From positions 1-13,344 of the forward strand of contig JAUTWY010000526.1 of assembly GCA_030838305.1 (NCBI GenBank): DNA of 13,344 bases, read 5' to 3'. Source of the stretch: Acidobacteriaceae bacterium (GTDB lineage Bacteria > Acidobacteriota > Terriglobia > Terriglobales > Acidobacteriaceae). Below, one piece after another: positions 1-6,953 of the stretch. Position 1 is the first letter of the stretch, and every line of letters starts with the position of its first letter. The translations under genes were made by a program, and so were the position numbers. Under the pieces are notes generated by a model. That model did not search any database. It was not told the origin of the DNA and saw only the letters and a program-made list of their open reading frames with translations.

Positions 1-225
1 TCGTCGCGTCCCGCTCTGCAAGCCGTGGCGGCGGCCTGCGTCACTCCGCCCGTCGCAGTCGCGACCTTCCGTTTCCCGTTTCCCACGGCATTTCACTCTT
101 CCGGCGGGCCACCCTCCGTTTCAATTCTTAGAATCTGATACCCCCTTCTCTCCTTTTTCTTCGTTGGCATGCTCTCATCCGGCGTGTCTCCAGGCAGTTC
201 TTCTTGTCGTGAGCGGGAGGTTTTT

Positions 226-1527
226 GTGGCCAGGGCTGGATTGGATTCGCTGGTTGTTTGTTCGGTTGTGGTTGTCGTGTTGTTGTGCCGCGCTTCGGCG
301 CAGGACAGTTCCATGAATGGGATGAACATGGGTGGAATGAACATGGAGCACGAAGACACCTCCCTGCCCTCACCCCATGCGGGATCCGGAACAGCCTGGC
401 AGCCGGCTTCTGTGCCCGGGCACGAGTGGATGCTGATGCGCGGTGGCTGGGAACTGATGGCGCATGGTCAGATTTTCATCGATTACAACCAGCAAGGCGG
501 CCCGCGGGGCGGGGGGGCAAAAGCCGAATCAGTGAATGTGGGAATGCTGATGGAACAGCATGCGCTGGGGCGCGGAACAATTTTGTTTCGTGAAATGTTC
601 TCGGCGGAGTCGCTCACCTCCCCGCATCCCGGATTCCCAGAGCTGTTTCAGACGGGAGAGACATATCACGGGCTGGGGCTGGTGGATCATCAGCATCCGC
701 ACAATGTGTTCGCGGAACTTTCCGCAATGTATACGCTGCCGCTTTCAGGAAAAGTCTCGTGGGAGTTGTATGGCGGGCCATCCGCGGAACCCGCGCTCGG
801 GCCTGTCGCTTACATTCACCGCACATCGGCTTCAGAACTGCCCCTGGCGCCGCTGAGCCATCATTTGCAGGATTCCACGCACACCAGCTTTGGCGTGGTC
901 ACGACAGGACTTGTCATTGACCGCGTCAAACTTGAGGCCTCGGCGTTCAACGGACGCGAGCCGAACGAAGAGCGTTGGAGCATGCAGTTCGCCGCGCTGG
1001 ATTCCTGGTCGGGGCGGGCAAGCGTTGCACCCTCGCGCAACTGGACAGCGCAATACAGCGTTGGACGGCTGGAACATCCGGAAGCATTGGAAGCCGGCAG
1101 CCAGTGGCGGCAGACCGCCTCGGTGGAATACAACCGTCCGCTGGCGGCGGGCAATTGGGCAACATCGGTGGTGTGGGGACGCGTGCACAAGATCGACACC
1201 GGCGCCAATCTCAACGGATACCTGCTTGAATCCACTTTGAACTTTTTGCGCCGCGATTACGCTTTCACGCGGCTCGAACTCGTCGACAAGGACGAATTAT
1301 TTCCCCAGGCAGCCGTACACCCCGCCTATCGCATCGGTGCCTACACGTTTGGAGGTGTGCGCGATCTGGTGCAGAACCGCGCCTGGCAGTTCGGGCTGGG
1401 GGCCGACGTCACGGTCTACTCGAAGGCGGCCACGCTGGATGCAGCGTATGGAAACCATCCCGTCTCGTTCCAGATTTTTCTGCGCCTGCGGCCAGGAATA
1501 CAAGCATCAGGCCACCAGCATCCATAG
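226..1527 (+). CDS. Secreted Met/His-rich outer-membrane beta-barrel-like protein
   Basis: Hypothetical protein of 433 residues, probably exported to the outer membrane. I chose GTG 226 because GGGAGG (215-220) lies five bases upstream; an in-frame ATG at 169 would add 19 residues ahead of the signal peptide and has no comparable SD. Residues 1-25 form a signal peptide (hydrophobic VVCSVVVVVLLC, cleavage after ASA). The mature N-terminus has a Met-rich stretch, MNGMNMGGMNM (30-40), and His-rich patches follow (DHQHPH, 154-159; HQHP at the C-terminus). The rest alternates short polar and hydrophobic stretches with many aromatics and ends in IFLRLRPG, consistent with a beta-barrel. Met and His clusters often bind copper or silver, so a metal-related envelope role is possible but inferred. 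The four-helix membrane gene starts 137 bases downstream on the same strand. I do not recognise a named family. Confidence 0.8.
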   Translation: MARAGLDSLVVCSVVVVVLLCRASAQDSSMNGMNMGGMNMEHEDTSLPSPHAGSGTAWQPASVPGHEWMLMRGGWELMAHGQIFIDYNQQGGPRGGGAKAESVNVGMLMEQHALGRGTILFREMFSAESLTSPHPGFPELFQTGETYHGLGLVDHQHPHNVFAELSAMYTLPLSGKVSWELYGGPSAEPALGPVAYIHRTSASELPLAPLSHHLQDSTHTSFGVVTTGLVIDRVKLEASAFNGREPNEERWSMQFAALDSWSGRASVAPSRNWTAQYSVGRLEHPEALEAGSQWRQTASVEYNRPLAAGNWATSVVWGRVHKIDTGANLNGYLLESTLNFLRRDYAFTRLELVDKDELFPQAAVHPAYRIGAYTFGGVRDLVQNRAWQFGLGADVTVYSKAATLDAAYGNHPVSFQIFLRLRPGIQASGHQHP

Positions 1528-1663
1528 CGAACTCGTGGCCGGCATCCTGCTGGCCGAAGCGGAACGTCGAGGCTACAGTTGTATTGCTGAGGCGGGTTCT
1601 GGCCAAGAAATTCCTCACCGCCCGCGGCGAATTGCGGCAGAATGTACGCAACGAGGGCAGCAA

Positions 1664-2074
1664 ATGCGGGGGACCATAAGAATTCTGCGGTCCGTGCAAT
1701 GGGCAATGCTGGCGAGCATTCTTCTTTATGCGATTGTGGGCGAGATGGTTGGTTCGAGCGGCAGAGCGCCAAATCCCTCCTTGAGTTATGCCTTCACCAC
1801 CGCAGCAGTAGCGATTGTGGGTGCGATTTTCGTGGTGAGGAGGACGTTGGTGTTTCGCTCCGCGGAAAATCTGGCGTCGCATCCTGCTGATCCCATCACC
1901 CTGAATCACTGGAAAACTGGCTACCTCGTTACCTACGTTTTGTGCGAGGCACTGGCACTGTTTGGTTTGGTCCTGCGTTTCACCGGTGCCAATTTTCAGC
2001 AGAGCCTGCCGTACTACATTGGCGGGTTTGTCTTGCTGTCTTTTTTCGGACCGCGACAGCCTGCTCGCGCCTAA
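1664..2074 (+). CDS. Small four-helix inner-membrane protein, unknown function
   Basis: Hypothetical integral membrane protein of 136 residues. The frame is open from 1337, but the upstream part lies over the preceding gene and is Arg/Ser-rich shadow sequence. ATG 1664 is preceded by GAGG (1653-1656) seven bases away and starts just before the hydrophobic part. Four predicted membrane segments lie at about residues 12-30, 41-59, 85-105 and 113-129, separated by a basic RR (59-60) and a polar loop. Segment 3 (CEALALFGLVLRF) recalls helices of ATP synthase c subunits, but a four-helix protein of this length is not AtpE and no ATP synthase genes are nearby. It may be co-transcribed with the Met-rich barrel gene upstream. 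Function unknown; the topology makes a real gene likely. Confidence 0.7.
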   Translation: MRGTIRILRSVQWAMLASILLYAIVGEMVGSSGRAPNPSLSYAFTTAAVAIVGAIFVVRRTLVFRSAENLASHPADPITLNHWKTGYLVTYVLCEALALFGLVLRFTGANFQQSLPYYIGGFVLLSFFGPRQPARA

Positions 2075-2130
2075 ATACCCGTCATGGCCTGATCCCGCAC
2101 TCAGGCTAACTCCCCCCCCGCGTTCCTACG

Positions 2131-2205
2131 ATCAGCAAATTGTTCTAATAAGCCATTTATTATCAAATTGATGGATAAATCAAGAAATCACGATTGGGAG
2201 ATAAA
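2131..2205 (+). promoter_or_regulatory. AT-rich control region of the decayed toxin-antitoxin pair
   Basis: By hand count 21 of these 75 bases are G or C (about 28%), in sharp contrast to the GC-rich flanks. It contains several A/T runs able to serve as promoter elements (TTGTTC at 2140, TTATTATC at 2157). It ends in a strong SD (GGGAG, 2196-2200) five bases before ATG 2206. The exact -10/-35 pair is not clear. The composition break fits a horizontally acquired module. Confidence 0.5.
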
Positions 2206-2464
2206 ATGGGAATCGAAGAGGGTTTGAAACAGGCCCACAAAAACCGGGAAGTTCATTCCTGAGATCGACGCCCAGCTTTAGGATGAGTTCGTTGCGCTTG
2301 CCGAACGGAATGGGCAAACCAAGCGGCATGTTCTCGAGCAGGCGCTCCAGTTCTACCTGCGCAACCTGGTTCCATCCCAGCACGTCGTTCGTCCCGAAGT
2401 GATGGAGGCCTTCGAGGCTGTCGGTAGCGCGCAACCGTGATTGCCGCAGCGACTCGCCAAGTAA
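2206..2464 (+). pseudogene. Broken ribbon-helix-helix-like antitoxin gene
   Basis: Remnant of an antitoxin, directly upstream of a Fic/Doc toxin remnant. A strong SD and ATG 2206 open a frame that stops after 18 residues (TGA 2260). The conserved part is read in another frame: KFIPEIDAQL, a TAG stop (2279-2281), then DEFVALAERNG...HVLEQALQFYLRN, which has the helix pattern of ribbon-helix-helix antitoxins, then VPSQHVVRPEVMEAFE. A further TGA follows (2438-2440). The same frame then gives QRLAK and TAA 2462-2464, abutting the toxin ATG, as expected for an operon. Lesions seen: one frameshift near the start, two in-frame stops, and possibly a local frame wobble near 2425-2445, where the next frame reads SVARNRD. 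No alternative start rescues an intact protein. Family assignment is by pattern and context only. Confidence 0.65.
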
Positions 2465-2844
2465 ATGTCGAATCACCCTACGATTGCGGAAGTCTACCGC
2501 ATGCAGTATCGGTTAATTGAGTTGTTCGGCGGTCTCCACGGTGTCCCCGATAAGGGGGCGGTTGAGGCCGCCGTTTTTCGTCCGACAAACCGGCTCTTAC
2601 AACTCCCGCGAAGAAGCAGCGGCCGCGCTGATGGAATCTCTCGGGAACAGCCACGGCTTCCCTTGACGGCAATAAGCGCATCGCCTTCAGCGCCACCGAC
2701 GTCTTCCTTCGGCGCAACGGCTTTTACATCGAGATCGATGGCCTCGACGGATACGCGTTCATCTACGGCTCAATGGACAGGCAAGAATTCCGCTTCGCCA
2801 AAATCCTCGACTGGGTCCATCAGCACATCAAACCCTTGGTGTAA
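2465..2844 (+). pseudogene. Frameshifted Fic/Doc-family toxin (death-on-curing type)
   Basis: Doc-type toxins are Fic-fold enzymes that modify EF-Tu and need the motif HxFx(D/N)(A/G)NKR. The N-terminus in the ATG 2465 frame reads TIAEVYRMQ...ELFGGLHGVPDKGAVEAAVFRP, matching the Doc start (GGxxGxxDxGxxExA). After about 2583 the match moves to the next frame (QTGSYNSREEAAAALMESLGNSHGF), ending at TGA near 2661. It then moves to the third frame (LDGNKRIAFSATDVFLRRNG...DWVHQHIKPLV) and stops at TAA 2842-2844. Dropping one base near 2585 and one C from the CCC at 2660-2662 gives a continuous protein of about 125 residues with an intact HGFLDGNKR motif. As it stands the toxin cannot be made. The open frame from 2465 to 2962 is low-complexity frameshift sequence after residue 38. 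Confidence 0.75.
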
Positions 2845-2865
2845 CTCCGTGTTCAACCGCGTCCG

Positions 2866-2890
2866 AGCTGCCAGGGCCCTGATGGCGGCT
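2866..2890. terminator. Possible bidirectional terminator hairpin
   Basis: AGCTGCCA (2866-2873) pairs with TGGCGGCT (2883-2890): eight pairs including one G-U, nine-base loop. It lies between the convergent toxin remnant and msrA, where a shared terminator would sit. There is no clear T-run on either side, so Rho-independent activity is uncertain. Confidence 0.35.
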
Positions 2891-2904
2891 GCGATCCAAA
2901 CTCC

Positions 2905-3381
2905 CTACGCCTTGATGTGGCAGCTCGCCAGTCCGCGCTTCTCCAGATACTGCTGGTGGTAGTCCTCCGCCGGATAGAACATCACCGCGGGAACGATCTG
3001 CGTCACAATCGGTTTTGAGTAGCGGTGAGCCTTCTCCAGAGATTCCTTCGAGCTCTGGGCTTCGGCTTTCTGTTCAGGCGTGTGAAAGAAAATTGCGGAG
3101 CGGTATTGTGTGCCCCAGTCCGGCCCTTGACGGTTCAGTTGCGTGGGGTCGTGATTTTCCCAGAACACTTTCAGCAAATCGCTATAGCGAACCTGCGCTG
3201 GATCGTATTCCACCTCGACCGCTTCGGCATGGCCGGTACGATCGGTGCAAACTTCCTTATAGGTTGGGTTCTCGGTGTTTCCGCCGGTGTAGCCGACGCG
3301 CGTACCGAGCACTCCTGGCATGGCACGGAATGTGGCTTCCACTCCCCAGAAACATCCTGCTGCAAATGTCGCTTTCTGCAT
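2905..3381 (-). CDS. msrA: Peptide methionine sulfoxide reductase MsrA
   Basis: Reduces the S-epimer of methionine sulfoxide in proteins and free methionine, repairing oxidative damage in the cytoplasm with thioredoxin as usual electron donor. The 158-residue product has the family hallmarks: GCFWG (9-13) with catalytic Cys10, GYTGG (30-34), PTYKEVC (39-45), GHAEAVEVEYDP (50-61), HDPTQLNRQGPDWGTQYRS (77-95) and AEDYHQQYLEK (138-148). A C-terminal Cys154 (SCHIKA) may act as resolving cysteine. I start at ATG 3381, because the open frame extends upstream to 3609 but that part has no MsrA similarity and the family begins with a few residues before GCFW. A GGGAG lies 11 bases upstream, rather far. 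It is transcribed alone, divergent from the BNR-repeat gene and convergent with the toxin remnant. No msrB is in the window. Confidence 0.95.
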   Translation of the reverse strand: MQKATFAAGCFWGVEATFRAMPGVLGTRVGYTGGNTENPTYKEVCTDRTGHAEAVEVEYDPAQVRYSDLLKVFWENHDPTQLNRQGPDWGTQYRSAIFFHTPEQKAEAQSSKESLEKAHRYSKPIVTQIVPAVMFYPAEDYHQQYLEKRGLASCHIKA

Positions 3382-3596
3382 CTTAAAGTCTGCTCCCGCG
3401 CCGGGACGTGGCGCCTGAATCCAAAATTCCTGGCTGCGTCTTATTAGATGACGAATTCGCCAGAAAGTCACGCCCTCGACGGTGAAGGTGGCCTTCGCGG
3501 GTAATTGACGCTGCAGAAGGATTCGGATAAAGTGCGGCCAAGGTTGTCCCAGGGTTTTTGCGGTTCGACGTTCTGCAGTTCGACCAGGAGAAGTCT

Positions 3597-4892
3597 GTGG
3601 TTTTGCCATCCAGCCGCCCCAGGGGTCTGCCGACCTTCGCCGCCTGTCTGCTCTTGGCGCTGGCGACGGTTCAGCAAGCCCTCGCGGTTCCGAACTTCAC
3701 TCCCCAGCGCCGCGTTGGCTACAACACCGGCGATCAATGGGAACCCGCGCTGGCGGCCGATGGTCACGGCCACATCTATATTCTTTTTCCGCAGTATGGT
3801 TCCATAAACAACTGCCCGGCCTGCACCGCCCCGACTATCGCTTTGTCCGTCAGCAACGACAATGGACTCTCGTGGCAACCACCCCATCCCCTGCTGCCTT
3901 CTTCGACCAGTCAGTTTGATCCGCAAATTGTCGTCGATCCCGTGGACCGCCAAACCGTCTACGCCTCGTGGCTGCAAAACAATAAACGCGACGTGATGGT
4001 GGCCAGGTCGCAGGATTTCGGGCACACTTGGAATTTGGCGGTGGCTGAGCGCTCCGGGGATAGCGCCGATAAGCCCGTGCTCGCCGTGCGCGGCGCCGAC
4101 GTTTACGTGGGATTTAATCATGAGCGGCATTTTCTGGTCGCCGCCTCACATGATTACGCGGGAACCTTTACTTCTGTCACCGTGAACCCGAATGCGGTCC
4201 CAGGATGGTCGCTCGCCGGCGGCGCGACCGTCGATTCCAATGGCGGCGTGTATTTCTCATGGATGGCTTACGCGCGCCTGCAACTCAGCACGCGCCCAGT
4301 GAACATCTATGTGAGCCGGTCATCCGATGGTGGCCGGAGCTGGACCACGGTTCTACTGGATGTTTCGAGTGCGCCGCCAGACTGTTCCGCCCAGACATGC
4401 CAGGCTGAATTTCTCGGCGCGCAGATCGCACTGGCCTCCGACGCCGCGGGGACGCTTTACACCCTGTGGAACGCTGGCCAGGAACATGGCGCCTCCGAAC
4501 GCATTTATTTTTCATCGTCCACCAGCGGCGGAGCGAGCTGGTCCGCAAAGGTGGATGTCTCCTCGGCGAGCGATCATGTAGAACACTGTTTCCCCGCGAT
4601 TGCTGCGGCAGCTGCCGGCGACGTGCGCATCGCCTGGATGGATACGCGTCGCTATTCCTTGTGGAATGTTTTTCAGCGCAGTTCGAGCAACGGCGGCGCG
4701 ACCTGGTCGGACGAAACTCAACTCTCCGGCCCGTCCCATGGGTATGACTACGTTCTCCCCGCAGGCTTCCGCTTTCCCTTTGGTGACTACTTCTCGATCG
4801 CTATCGATAACCTTGGAACCACTCACGTGGCCTGGGGCGAGGGCCGCAACTACAAGTCTCCAGGCTCGATCTGGTACACTCACGGCCGCTAA
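3597..4892 (+). CDS. Secreted BNR/sialidase-fold repeat protein
   Basis: Probable exported six-bladed beta-propeller of 431 residues. GTG 3597 is preceded by AGGAG (3586-3590) six bases away and begins a good signal peptide (LPTFAACLLLALATVQQALA, cleavage after residue 30); an upstream TTG at 3558 would put 13 polar residues ahead of it. Five Asp-box motifs (S/T-x-D/N-x-G-x-x-W) are visible: SNDNGLSW (86-93), SQDFGHTW (138-145), SSDGGRSW (242-249), STSGGASW (308-315) and SSNGGATW (363-370). Asp boxes mark the sialidase/BNR fold but do not show enzyme activity. I cannot identify the arginine triad and Tyr/Glu set of true sialidases, so the substrate is unknown. Two pairs of Cys (73/76 and 263/268) could form disulfides, fitting an extracytoplasmic site. 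The gene stands alone, divergent from msrA and convergent with pyrD. Confidence 0.85.
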   Translation: MVLPSSRPRGLPTFAACLLLALATVQQALAVPNFTPQRRVGYNTGDQWEPALAADGHGHIYILFPQYGSINNCPACTAPTIALSVSNDNGLSWQPPHPLLPSSTSQFDPQIVVDPVDRQTVYASWLQNNKRDVMVARSQDFGHTWNLAVAERSGDSADKPVLAVRGADVYVGFNHERHFLVAASHDYAGTFTSVTVNPNAVPGWSLAGGATVDSNGGVYFSWMAYARLQLSTRPVNIYVSRSSDGGRSWTTVLLDVSSAPPDCSAQTCQAEFLGAQIALASDAAGTLYTLWNAGQEHGASERIYFSSSTSGGASWSAKVDVSSASDHVEHCFPAIAAAAAGDVRIAWMDTRRYSLWNVFQRSSSNGGATWSDETQLSGPSHGYDYVLPAGFRFPFGDYFSIAIDNLGTTHVAWGEGRNYKSPGSIWYTHGR

Positions 4893-4984
4893 ACAACTGC
4901 CGTAATCTGGGGCCGCCCTCGGCTGTCCATCGACCGAAACGCGAAGGCTTTTCCTCGCCTCCGGCAGATTGATCGTTTCTTCCA

Positions 4985-5929
4985 TTACTCCAAAATCATC
5001 CCGCCGACCAGGTCGGCCAGCCGACCCACACCCCGATCCTCGCACCAGCCGTGTAATTCATCGACAATCTTCTCGGTGGCGCAGGGATCCCAGTAGCTCG
5101 CCGTGCCAATCTGCACGGCACTCGCGCCCGCAAGGATGAACTCCGCAACATCCGACGCGGTTGAAATTCCTCCCATGCCAATCACAGGAATGTTCACCGC
5201 ATGCGCCGCATCGTAGACCATACGCAGTGCGATCGGCTTGATGGCCGGGCCGGAGAGTCCGGCGGTCACGTTGGCGATGCGGGGCTTGCGCGTGTCGGCG
5301 TCGATGGCCATCGCTACAAAAGTATTAATCAGCGAAATCGCGTCTGCCCCGGCTTCCTGAGCGATATGGGCCATCTGCGCGATGCTGGTCACGTTGGGTG
5401 AAAGCTTGACGATCAACGGACGGCGGGAAACGCGCTTTGCCGTGGTGACCACCTCATCGAGCGAGCGCGGATCGCTGCCAAATTGCAGTCCGCCCTCGGA
5501 CGTGTTGGGACAGGACACATTCAGCTCGTAGGCGGCGATGCCTTCGCCCTCGTTAAGAATTTCGATCGTTCTTTCGTAGTCCTCGCGGGTGTAGCCGAAA
5601 ATATTGGCGAGGACAACGATATTTTTCATCTGCCGCAACCTGGGCAACTTCTCTTCGAGAAACGCCGCCGCGCCGATATTCTGCAGGCCGATGGCATTGA
5701 GCATGCCGGCTGCGGTTTCCCACAGCCGCGGCGGGGGGTTGCCAATCATCGGCTCCCGGGAAAGGCCCTTGACGACGAATCCACCCAGCTTGTCGAGGTG
5801 GACAACATCCTCGAACTCCACCCCGTAGCCAAACGTCCCGCTGGCGGCAAGGATGGGATTCTTGAGCTCAATGCCAGCGAAAGTCACGCTGAGGTCGGGA
5901 TGGTGGCTGCCCTCGGCAGAAGTGGTCAT
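4985..5929 (-). CDS. pyrD: Dihydroorotate dehydrogenase, class 1B catalytic subunit
   Basis: Oxidises dihydroorotate to orotate in pyrimidine synthesis, using FMN. Residues from ATG 5929 (314 aa): core start DLSVTFAGIELKNPILAASGTFGYG (12-36), VVKGLS (52-57), NVSCPNT (137-143) with Cys140 as the class 1 catalytic base, IVKLSPN (173-179), GLSGPAIKPIALRMV (224-238) and the phosphate-binding region PVIGMGGI (248-255) with AVQIGTASYWDP. Cys instead of Ser and the close match to the NAD-linked type place it in class 1B, which normally works with PyrK, an iron-sulfur/FAD subunit. No pyrK is in the window. The open frame reaches TTG 5983, but ATG 5929 gives the usual N-terminal length. There is no SD; instead TACACT lies eight bases before the ATG, so the transcript may be leaderless. 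Confidence 0.95.
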   Translation of the reverse strand: MTTSAEGSHHPDLSVTFAGIELKNPILAASGTFGYGVEFEDVVHLDKLGGFVVKGLSREPMIGNPPPRLWETAAGMLNAIGLQNIGAAAFLEEKLPRLRQMKNIVVLANIFGYTREDYERTIEILNEGEGIAAYELNVSCPNTSEGGLQFGSDPRSLDEVVTTAKRVSRRPLIVKLSPNVTSIAQMAHIAQEAGADAISLINTFVAMAIDADTRKPRIANVTAGLSGPAIKPIALRMVYDAAHAVNIPVIGMGGISTASDVAEFILAGASAVQIGTASYWDPCATEKIVDELHGWCEDRGVGRLADLVGGMILE

Positions 5930-5937
5930 CGCGTTGT

Positions 5938-5943
5938 AGTGTA
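5938..5943 (-). promoter_or_regulatory. Candidate -10 box of pyrD (leaderless type)
   Basis: TACACT on the minus strand ends eight bases before ATG 5929, so a transcript starting about seven bases after the box would begin next to the start codon. No good -35 hexamer is visible. Confidence 0.35.
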
Positions 5944-6119
5944 CCGCGAGCGCCCGATGTGGCGACAGCCGCCCCTTCGACAATCAGGCAGGCTCTCTGC
6001 TGTCCGCGTGAAGCGATGCTCCGCCGCTCCATGCAGCGCACGGTAACACCCTCAGCAAATGGCAACCATACCCCTTCGAACCGCATCTGCATCACCGGGC
6101 GCTCGGAGAAAGACGGAAC

Positions 6120-6626
6120 ATGAAAAGAATTATTCCAACGCTCGCACTATGTTTCCTGTTTTCCCTAGTAGCCTTCGCCCAACATCACGGTGACGGCGGC
6201 GGACACATTCCCGCCCACGGCCCCGCTCCAGCGCACTCTCCTCATCCGGCCCCGGAAAACCGTCACTTTAACGATCGCGCTGGTCACCCCGACGCCCCTC
6301 ACGTCCATTCCAACGACAAATGGATCGGCCACGACACCGGCCGTGGCGACGCTCACTACCACCTCGATCATCCTTGGGAGCACGGACGCTTCACCGGCGG
6401 CATCGGCCGTGGCCACGTCTGGCACCTCGCCGGAGGCGGCCCCGGCCGCTTCTGGTTCGGCGGCTTTTATTTCGCCGTCGCTCCCTCCGACATCGGCTTC
6501 TGCAACGACTGGTTCTGGGACCGCGATGACCTCGTCATCTATGACGATCCCGACCACGACGGCTGGTATCTCGCCTACAACGTAAGATTAGGCACCTACG
6601 TTCACGTGCAATACCTGGGAGCGTAG
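6120..6626 (+). CDS. Small secreted His-rich hypothetical protein
   Basis: Unrecognised protein of 168 residues. The SD-like GGAG/ACGGA sequence lies just before ATG 6120. Residues 1-20 are a classical signal peptide (MKRIIPTLALCFLFSLVAFA, cleavage before Gln21). The mature part has 19 His among 148 residues, mostly in a Pro/Gly/Ala-rich, probably disordered segment (21-80), then a Gly/aromatic-rich segment (GGGPGRFWFGGFYFAV) and an acidic, aromatic C-terminus (DDLVIYDDPDHDGWYLAYNVRLGTYVHV) that looks folded. His richness suggests metal binding, but there is no known motif. It stands alone, divergent from pyrD, with a strong hairpin and T-rich tract directly after it. Similar secreted hypotheticals are common in Acidobacteriota as far as I recall; function unknown. 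Confidence 0.8.
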   Translation: MKRIIPTLALCFLFSLVAFAQHHGDGGGHIPAHGPAPAHSPHPAPENRHFNDRAGHPDAPHVHSNDKWIGHDTGRGDAHYHLDHPWEHGRFTGGIGRGHVWHLAGGGPGRFWFGGFYFAVAPSDIGFCNDWFWDRDDLVIYDDPDHDGWYLAYNVRLGTYVHVQYLGA

Positions 6627-6660
6627 CGCGCTGGTGTTTCGGATGTGTCCGATTACGTGG

Positions 6661-6710
6661 AGCGGGCGCCCTCGCCCGCTGCTCTTTCTTATTCTTGCTT
6701 TTTTGTCCTT
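6661..6710 (+). terminator. Hairpin plus T-rich tract after the His-rich gene
   Basis: AGCGGGCG (6661-6668), loop CCCT, CGCCCGCT (6673-6680): a perfect eight-base-pair GC-rich stem. It is followed by a T-rich stretch including TTTTTT near 6700. This fits a Rho-independent terminator. The hairpin also has the look of a dispersed REP-like element, which the single window cannot decide. Confidence 0.6.
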
Positions 6711-6716
6711 GCTCTA

Positions 6717-6732
6717 GCGCCGCCGACGGCGC
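6717..6732. repeat. Short GC-rich inverted repeat
   Basis: GCGCCG-CCGA-CGGCGC, a perfect six-base-pair stem with a four-base loop, 36 bases after the terminator hairpin. Probably part of the same extragenic repeat mosaic. Confidence 0.4.
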
Positions 6733-6750
6733 GGCGTTCCCCATCGCGCT

Positions 6751-6768
6751 CTGAGCAAAGTCGAAGGG
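6751..6768. repeat. Extragenic motif of the CTGAGC(n)AAGTCGAAGGG type
   Basis: CTGAGCAAAGTCGAAGGG matches, with one difference, a short motif (CTGAGCGAAGTCGAAGGG) that I recall as dispersed between genes in many environmental bacterial genomes. Only one copy is in this window, so its repeat nature rests on recall. Confidence 0.35.
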
Positions 6769-6862
6769 TTGGGACCCGGACATCAAATTCCAAGTAGGAA
6801 GTGAAGAATTAGATTCATTCACATTCCTCCCCCGCAAGCCAAGCAACGCCTAACCCGCAACA

Positions 6863-6897
6863 CCTCTGTGACCCCCTGTGTCCTCTGTGTTCCTCTG
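6863..6897. repeat. CTCTGTG-type short tandem/extragenic repeat
   Basis: Degenerate units CCTCTGTG, CCCTGTGT, CCTCTGTG and CCTCTG follow each other directly. This resembles the CCTCTGTGTCCTCTGTGG sequence I recall as a recurring intergenic element in several soil phyla. Non-coding here, just upstream of the antitoxin promoter. Confidence 0.45.
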
Positions 6898-6916
6898 ACT
6901 TTTGGGCCGGGCAGAC

Positions 6917-6946
6917 TTTGCAGAATCTGATTTGTGATGCTAGAAT
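6917..6946 (+). promoter_or_regulatory. Promoter of the toxin-antitoxin operon
   Basis: TTTGCA (6917-6922), 18-base spacer, TAGAAT (6941-6946), with an extended -10 TGc (6938-6940). The -10 box ends seven bases before ATG 6954, so transcription would start at or next to the A of the start codon. Confidence 0.5.
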
Positions 6947-6953
6947 GTATCAC

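Larger units (their letters stand above)
6627..6916. other. Gene-free intergenic mosaic
   Basis: No credible coding frame. It holds the terminator hairpin, a second hairpin and two repeat-like motifs listed separately, with the antitoxin promoter at its right end. The minus-strand open frame across 6535-6846 has no recognisable domain and runs through the hairpins. Confidence 0.6.

Noticed and set aside
1..225. Possible end of an upstream gene at the left edge
   Set aside because: All three plus frames were read; none shows a recognisable C-terminus, and the TTTCCCGTTTCCC stretch looks like simple sequence.
1337..1663. N-terminal extension of the four-helix membrane protein frame
   Set aside because: It overlaps the end of the Met-rich barrel gene in another frame, is Arg/Ser-rich, and ATG 1664 has a good SD.
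2583..2962. Continuous open frame after the Doc N-terminus (to 165 aa)
   Set aside because: After residue 38 it is Ser/Thr/Arg-rich low complexity, while the Fic motif is in other frames; it is frameshift sequence.
3382..3609. Upstream extension of msrA
   Set aside because: MsrA proteins begin close to GCFW; the extra 76 residues show no similarity and cross the intergenic region.
3468..4130. 220-codon minus-strand frame
   Set aside because: Antisense shadow of the BNR-repeat gene, whose Asp boxes and signal peptide are clear on the plus strand.
5483..6046. 187-codon plus-strand frame
   Set aside because: Antisense to pyrD, which has full family motifs.
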